Below, in pieces: positions 60,457-64,000 of a stretch of DNA of 64,000 bases. Made by a program: the position numbers and the translations under genes. The DNA is taken from positions 1-64,000 of the forward strand of contig NZ_JAOPKC010000006.1 of the NCBI RefSeq assembly GCF_025517535.1. The letters are read 5' to 3'. The notes below the pieces were generated by a model, which saw nothing but the letters and a program-made list of their open reading frames with translations, did not search any database and was not told where the DNA came from. Source of the DNA: Halapricum hydrolyticum. GTDB taxonomy: Archaea; Halobacteriota; Halobacteria; Halobacteriales; Haloarculaceae. Every line of letters starts with the position of its first letter. Within the stretch, counting starts at the first letter, position 1.

Positions 60457-61011
60457 GTGAGCACTGCGCCTGTGGACCGAGGGACGGTACTCGTCGTCGA
60501 AGACGAACAGCACCTTGCCGACCTCTATACGGATTATCTGAGCGACAGGTACGACGTTCGGACGGCTTACAGCGGTCGGGAAGCGATCGAGATGCTCGCC
60601 GAGGATATCGACGTCGTCTTGCTCGACCGTCGGATGCCGGTCGTCTCCGGTAACGAAGTCCTCGCGGCGATCGAAGAGGACGGCTACGATTGCCGGGTTG
60701 CGATGGTCACTGCCGTCGATCCGGACTTCGATATCATCGATCTCGGCGTCGACGACTATCTGGTCAAGCCCGTCAGCAAAAACGCGCTGCTGGATGTCGT
60801 CGACCGGCTGTTGACGATCACCGAGTACAGCGAGCGCTTACAGGAGCTGACCTCGAAGAAGCTCAAGCGTAACGTCCTCCAGGTCGAAAAACCGCAGTCA
60901 GCACTGCGCGAGAGCGATCGCTACGCCGAACTCGAAGCCGAGATCGAGCGCCTCGAATCGAAGTTAGACAAACTCTCCGAAGACCTTTCCGAGGACGACC
61001 TGATCAGGTAG
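60457..61011 (+). CDS. HalX-domain response regulator
   Basis: This 184-residue protein has a receiver domain (residues 1-115) with the acidic pair E15-D16, phospho-acceptor D57 in LLDRRMP and the conserved lysine in YLVKPVSK. A C-terminal HalX domain (about 118-175, with LTSKKLKRNVLQ) is a haloarchaeal helical output domain of unknown function. No histidine kinase is in the window, so its partner is elsewhere. The GTG at 60457 is used because the family N-terminus (GTVLVVEDE) follows it closely; an ATG at 60355 adds 34 unconserved residues. Confidence 0.87.
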   Translation: MSTAPVDRGTVLVVEDEQHLADLYTDYLSDRYDVRTAYSGREAIEMLAEDIDVVLLDRRMPVVSGNEVLAAIEEDGYDCRVAMVTAVDPDFDIIDLGVDDYLVKPVSKNALLDVVDRLLTITEYSERLQELTSKKLKRNVLQVEKPQSALRESDRYAELEAEIERLESKLDKLSEDLSEDDLIR

Positions 61012-61035
61012 CGGCCGCCGGAACGTCCGACGGTA

Positions 61036-61590
61036 CTAGTCTTTGCGTTCGACGACGTCACCGAGCGTGTACTCGCCGCTCGCGGAGCCGCCTTCCCATT
61101 CGGTGTCTTCGTCAGGCGTCGACCCTGCCGAGAGATCGATCCCGAGTTCGCGTTCGAGCTTTCGCTGTACGTCGTCGCTGGGAAGGACCTCACCGTGTTC
61201 GAGCTTGCGGATCAGGCTCGCTTTCTCGTTGAGTTTTTTCGCGAGGTCTTCCTGGCTGAGTCCGGCCGATTCGCGAGCCGATCGGATACGGTTGTCGTAA
61301 TCCTGTGCCACCTCGTCCATCTCGTCGAACATATCGCGGCGACGCCCGCCACCGCCTGAACTCCTCGACGAACTCGAGCCGCTCGCTCCGCCGGTCGAGC
61401 CGGACGTCGATCCGCTGGAACTGCTCGATCCGGACGAGCCGGTCGAGTATTTCGTGCTCGTGCTCGACTGCTGTGTCTTCACTTCGGTCCCGAACTCCGC
61501 ACACTCGTCGCAGACCTGGAGCTCCGCGCCTTCGATCTTGACGGTGTTCGGTGAATTCGTCTCCTTCCCGCACATCTCACACTGGACCAT
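61036..61590 (-). CDS. Multiprotein bridging factor aMBF1
   Basis: This 184-residue protein is archaeal MBF1: an N-terminal zinc ribbon (CEMCG ... CDEC, residues 4-30), a long Ser/Gly-rich linker (about 40-85) and a C-terminal Cro-type HTH (ARESAGLSQEDLAKKLNEKA and SLIRKLEHGEVLP). aMBF1 binds the ribosome or TBP in archaea. A TATA box TTTTATGC (complement of 61614-61622) lies about 28 nt upstream, so the mRNA is leaderless. Confidence 0.93.
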   Translation of the reverse strand: MVQCEMCGKETNSPNTVKIEGAELQVCDECAEFGTEVKTQQSSTSTKYSTGSSGSSSSSGSTSGSTGGASGSSSSRSSGGGGRRRDMFDEMDEVAQDYDNRIRSARESAGLSQEDLAKKLNEKASLIRKLEHGEVLPSDDVQRKLERELGIDLSAGSTPDEDTEWEGGSASGEYTLGDVVERKD

Positions 61591-61626
61591 GTTGCCCTAT
61601 AACTCGTGCCGTGGCATAAAACGTAC

Positions 61627-61722
61627 GCCGTCGATTGTGCTATCGACGCGCCACCCACGCCGCCGACTGCACTGTCGACGCTCCACCTACCGCCGTCGTT
61701 TGTGCTATCGACGCGCCTTGAT
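61627..61722. repeat. Three imperfect tandem repeats of 32-33 bp
   Basis: Units begin at 61627, 61659 and 61692; the first two align over 31 bases without gaps. The first contains the dyad GTCGATtgtgctATCGAC, and the third has GTCGTT in place of the left arm. The array lies between aMBF1 and the end of the methyltransferase gene and overlaps the last codons of the latter. It could be a transcription terminator series or operators for aMBF1. Confidence 0.5.
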
Positions 61723-62331
61723 CACGACGAACGAGCCGTCTCCGTACCCCGGTTCGACCGGCTCGGGCTCGTCGACCTCGTCGATCCACCGGAAGACGGT
61801 CTGGACGATCTCGAAGTCAGTGAACCCCGCATCGAGCAGCGCGCCGCGGAGCTGATCGGTCGAGACGAACGTCGCGTCTCTGTAGAAGGGGCTCTCCTCT
61901 TTGTGTTGCTCGTATATTTCGCCGACGGGGCTGTGTCTATCGACGTAGCCGAGCACGAGATCGCCGTCCGGGGCGAGCACCCGTCTGGCCTCCGCGAGCG
62001 TCGCCGGGACGTCCTCGACGAAACAGATCGTCGTCACCAGCAGCACAGTCTCGAACGTCTCCTCGGCAAAGGGCAGCTGCTCGGCGACGCCACGGACGAC
62101 ATCTATCTCTCGTCGACGCGCGCGCTGAAGCATCCCGATGGTGGGGTCGACACCGATGTCGATCCCGAGCGGTGCCGCGAACCGGCCGCTACCGACGCCG
62201 ACTTCGAGCGCCCGCCCGTCGTCGAGCAGCCGATCGAGCGCGTTCAGTTCGGACTCGTAGACCGCCTCGTATTCGTCGAACCACGCCTCGTACCGGTCGG
62301 TGTGTTCCTCGAACGGTGCTGCGTTGGGCAT
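61705..62331 (-). CDS. Class I SAM-dependent methyltransferase
   Basis: This 208-residue protein has the Methyltransf_11-type fold with motif I ALEVGVGSGRFAAPLG, VDPTIGML for the following acidic position, GVAEQLPFAEETFETVLL as motif II/III and FVEDVPATLAEARRVLAPDG as motif IV. It resembles ubiquinone/small-molecule methyltransferases; the substrate is unknown. The 3' end runs into a tandem repeat. The next gene downstream on the same strand is aMBF1, with its own promoter. Confidence 0.85.
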   Translation of the reverse strand: MPNAAPFEEHTDRYEAWFDEYEAVYESELNALDRLLDDGRALEVGVGSGRFAAPLGIDIGVDPTIGMLQRARRREIDVVRGVAEQLPFAEETFETVLLVTTICFVEDVPATLAEARRVLAPDGDLVLGYVDRHSPVGEIYEQHKEESPFYRDATFVSTDQLRGALLDAGFTDFEIVQTVFRWIDEVDEPEPVEPGYGDGSFVVIKARR

Positions 62332-62451
62332 TTGCGTGTGTTAGGGCAGGCGAGTATACGAGGATTTGGCCCCTCGACGTGTCCGTCCGATGTCTCGGAG
62401 AGTCTTGCCCGTTTCAACACGCATAGACTGACTGAGCCGAAACCGCGCTCA

Positions 62452-62961
62452 ATGGCAACGACTGCTGGCGACGCGACTGTGAACCAGTTCACGGCGGCGC
62501 TCGAGGAACTCGACGTCGGCTGGACGCTGACGACTACTGACGAACTTCCCGGGGAGCTAGAACGGTTCCCCGAACCTATCGTCGGCGTTCCGTTCCCCTT
62601 CGAGGACGTCTCTCTTCCCGAGTCGATCCCACGTGCGGAGCGATCTGACGGGGTCAAAGCAGCCAGTACCGGCGTCACGGCGGCGACGCTCGGGATCGTG
62701 GAGTACGGGAGCGTCGTGGTCGAATCGAAACCTCCCGAGACCGAGCCCGTGAGTCTCTACGCCGACACCCACGTCGCTGTCGTCCGGCTGGAGGACATCG
62801 TCGACTCCATGAGCGACGCGTTCGCCGAACTCGGACCCCGGCTGCGCGAGACTGGTGGGAACGCGATCATCGCGACCGGACCGAGCGCTACCGCCGACAT
62901 GGGCGCGCTGGTCCGCGGCGTCCACGGACCGAGTGACGTACACGTGGTGATCGTCAAATGA
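62452..62961 (+). CDS. lutC: LUD-domain protein LutC
   Basis: This 169-residue LUD-domain protein matches LutC of the LutABC lactate-oxidation complex. It contains GVTAATLGIVEYGSVVV in its ATLGIVEYGSV part, LYADTHVAVVR and the end PSATADMGALVRGVHGP. The following lutB start overlaps its stop by 4 nt. LutA is not seen in the window; it could follow lutB outside the window. Confidence 0.88.
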   Translation: MATTAGDATVNQFTAALEELDVGWTLTTTDELPGELERFPEPIVGVPFPFEDVSLPESIPRAERSDGVKAASTGVTAATLGIVEYGSVVVESKPPETEPVSLYADTHVAVVRLEDIVDSMSDAFAELGPRLRETGGNAIIATGPSATADMGALVRGVHGPSDVHVVIVK

Positions 62962-64000
62962 GTCGCAAGTCCAAGCGGGCGAAAGCCGCACAGATCCGGG
63001 AGACGATGGCCGCCGAAGGTGCCTCCGTCCGGGAGAACACGCGGGGCTTCAACCAGGGACGATACGACACCGTTGCGGATCTCGAGAACTACGAGGAGCT
63101 GAAAGACGAGGCACGCCGGATCAAGGAAGACGCCATCGAACGGCTTCCGGAACTGATCGATCAGCTCACCGAAACCATCGAAGCAAACGGCGGGACGGTC
63201 TATCTCGCCGAGGACGAGGCCGACGCGAACGAGTACATCGCGTCGCTGGTCGAATCCGACGAGACGGTCGTCAAGAGCAAGTCGATGACCACCGAGGAGA
63301 TTGAGGTCAACGAGCACCTCGAAGCAGAGGGTGCGAACGTCGTCGAGACCGACCTCGGGGAGTGGGTCCTGCAGGTCGCCGACGAGGCACCGAGCCACCT
63401 CGTCGCGCCGGCGATCCACAAGTCCCGCGAGTCGATCGCCGAGCTGTTCCGCGAACAGTTCGACCCCGACCGACCGCTCGACACGCCGGAGGACCTCACT
63501 GCATTCGCCAGCGAGTACCTGGCCGATGCCTTCGAGAACGCCGACGTGGGCATGACTGGGGCGAATTTCCTCACCGCCGACAGTGGGTCGATGATGCTCG
63601 TCACCAGCGAGGGCAACGCCCGCAAGACTGTCACCGCCACGGACCGGCACGTCGCGGTCGCCGGCGTCGAGAAGATCGTCCCCAGCGTCGAGGATCTCCA
63701 GCCGTTTGTCGAATTGATCGGCCGTTCGGGCACCGGCCAGGACATCACCGCCTACATATCGCTGCTCACGCCACCGGTCGAAACGGCGACCTTCGGCGAG
63801 GACGAACTCGAGGGTAGTGACGACCGCGACTTCCACCTCGTGTTGATCGACAACGGCCGCATGGCCATGCGCGAGGACGAACAGCTGCGCGAAACGCTGT
63901 ACTGCATCCGGTGCTCGGCATGTGCCAACACGTGTGCGAACTTCCAGCAGGTCGGCGGCCACGAGTTCGGCGGCGAGACCTACACCGGCGGGATCGCCGG
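62958..64000 (+). CDS. lutB: LutB (LUD domain plus iron-sulfur), cut by window edge
   Basis: The first 347 codons of an iron-sulfur LUD-domain protein are visible. The N-terminal LUD region includes DSGSMMLVTSEGNARK, and a CIRCSACANTCANF motif starts the 4Fe-4S ferredoxin part near the edge. LutB/YkgF proteins oxidise L-lactate with LutA and LutC. The ATG overlaps the lutC stop (ATGA). The rest, including the second cluster, lies beyond base 64000. Confidence 0.9.
   Translation, partial: MSRKSKRAKAAQIRETMAAEGASVRENTRGFNQGRYDTVADLENYEELKDEARRIKEDAIERLPELIDQLTETIEANGGTVYLAEDEADANEYIASLVESDETVVKSKSMTTEEIEVNEHLEAEGANVVETDLGEWVLQVADEAPSHLVAPAIHKSRESIAELFREQFDPDRPLDTPEDLTAFASEYLADAFENADVGMTGANFLTADSGSMMLVTSEGNARKTVTATDRHVAVAGVEKIVPSVEDLQPFVELIGRSGTGQDITAYISLLTPPVETATFGEDELEGSDDRDFHLVLIDNGRMAMREDEQLRETLYCIRCSACANTCANFQQVGGHEFGGETYTGGIA

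Noticed and set aside
62757..63962. Long open frame of 401 codons on the minus strand
   Set aside because: It is antisense to lutC-lutB, which have clear domains and coupled starts.

Overview
The window is haloarchaeal chromosome. The backbone is GC-rich with strong G/C third-position bias and acidic proteins. Many promoters put a TATA box about 26-28 nt before the start codon, giving leaderless mRNAs. Lineage-typical genes include phosphomevalonate decarboxylase, aMBF1, a HalX response regulator, archaeal TpiA, DUF371, DUF373 and PAC2. The genus cannot be fixed from the sequence; a Haloarcula/Halorhabdus-like family is only a guess.

Layout. (1) 1-4734 is AT-richer accessory DNA ending at the 3' side of tRNA-Val(CAC). 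It holds a gene tail, a two-gene module whose second protein carries a zinc ribbon and a PD-(D/E)XK-like DTK motif, an RNase HI and an orphan gene. (2) 4735-29369 is backbone: a thioesterase, methyltransferases, an Ig/TIG-like protein, an AmmeMemoRadiSam cluster with AMMECR1 and Memo fused in one chain, dhaL-dhaM without dhaK, hcp behind a NarO-like box, PAC2, a CPBP protease, an NSUN methylase pair, the mevalonate gene, a coiled-coil protein, HAD, DUF373-DUF371-nth, an M29 peptidase, an MBL hydrolase, an eIF2B-like protein, MscS, Usp, FBPase and a semialdehyde dehydrogenase. (3) 29395-32424 is a tyrosine recombinase plus DUF5805 pair and about 1.4 kb of apparently gene-free DNA, bracketed by a 28-bp inverted repeat (24/28 identical). 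(4) 32605-51757 is an accessory island: a class-2 DISARM anti-phage system (drmE-like, drmA, drmB, drmC, drmMII), an Orc1/Cdc6-like ATPase, a Cas4-like nuclease, a winged-helix gene beside a palindrome-rich region, and a DDE transposase. (5) 51758-64000 is backbone again: a CBS/HPF-like protein, an IMPase-family enzyme, DUF1028, DUF429, citrate synthase, DNA polymerase IV, TpiA, a HalX regulator, aMBF1, a methyltransferase and lutC-lutB (cut by the window edge).

How the genes work together. DrmA (helicase), DrmB (DUF1998), DrmC (PLD) and the large DrmE-like protein should form the restriction arm of DISARM; the cytosine-5 methylase should mark host DNA. The methylase has its own leaderless promoter, so self-methylation could be expressed separately. 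Its N-terminal half contains what looks like a degenerate endonuclease III (HhH-GPD) fold, which I do not know from standard DISARM. The Orc1-like and Cas4-like genes directly downstream are either an extra defence module or remains of a replicon. These are the best candidates for something undescribed, followed by the repeat-bracketed recombinase segment and the two-gene nuclease module at 171-2475.

All calls come from reading the sequence and from family knowledge; no database search was run.
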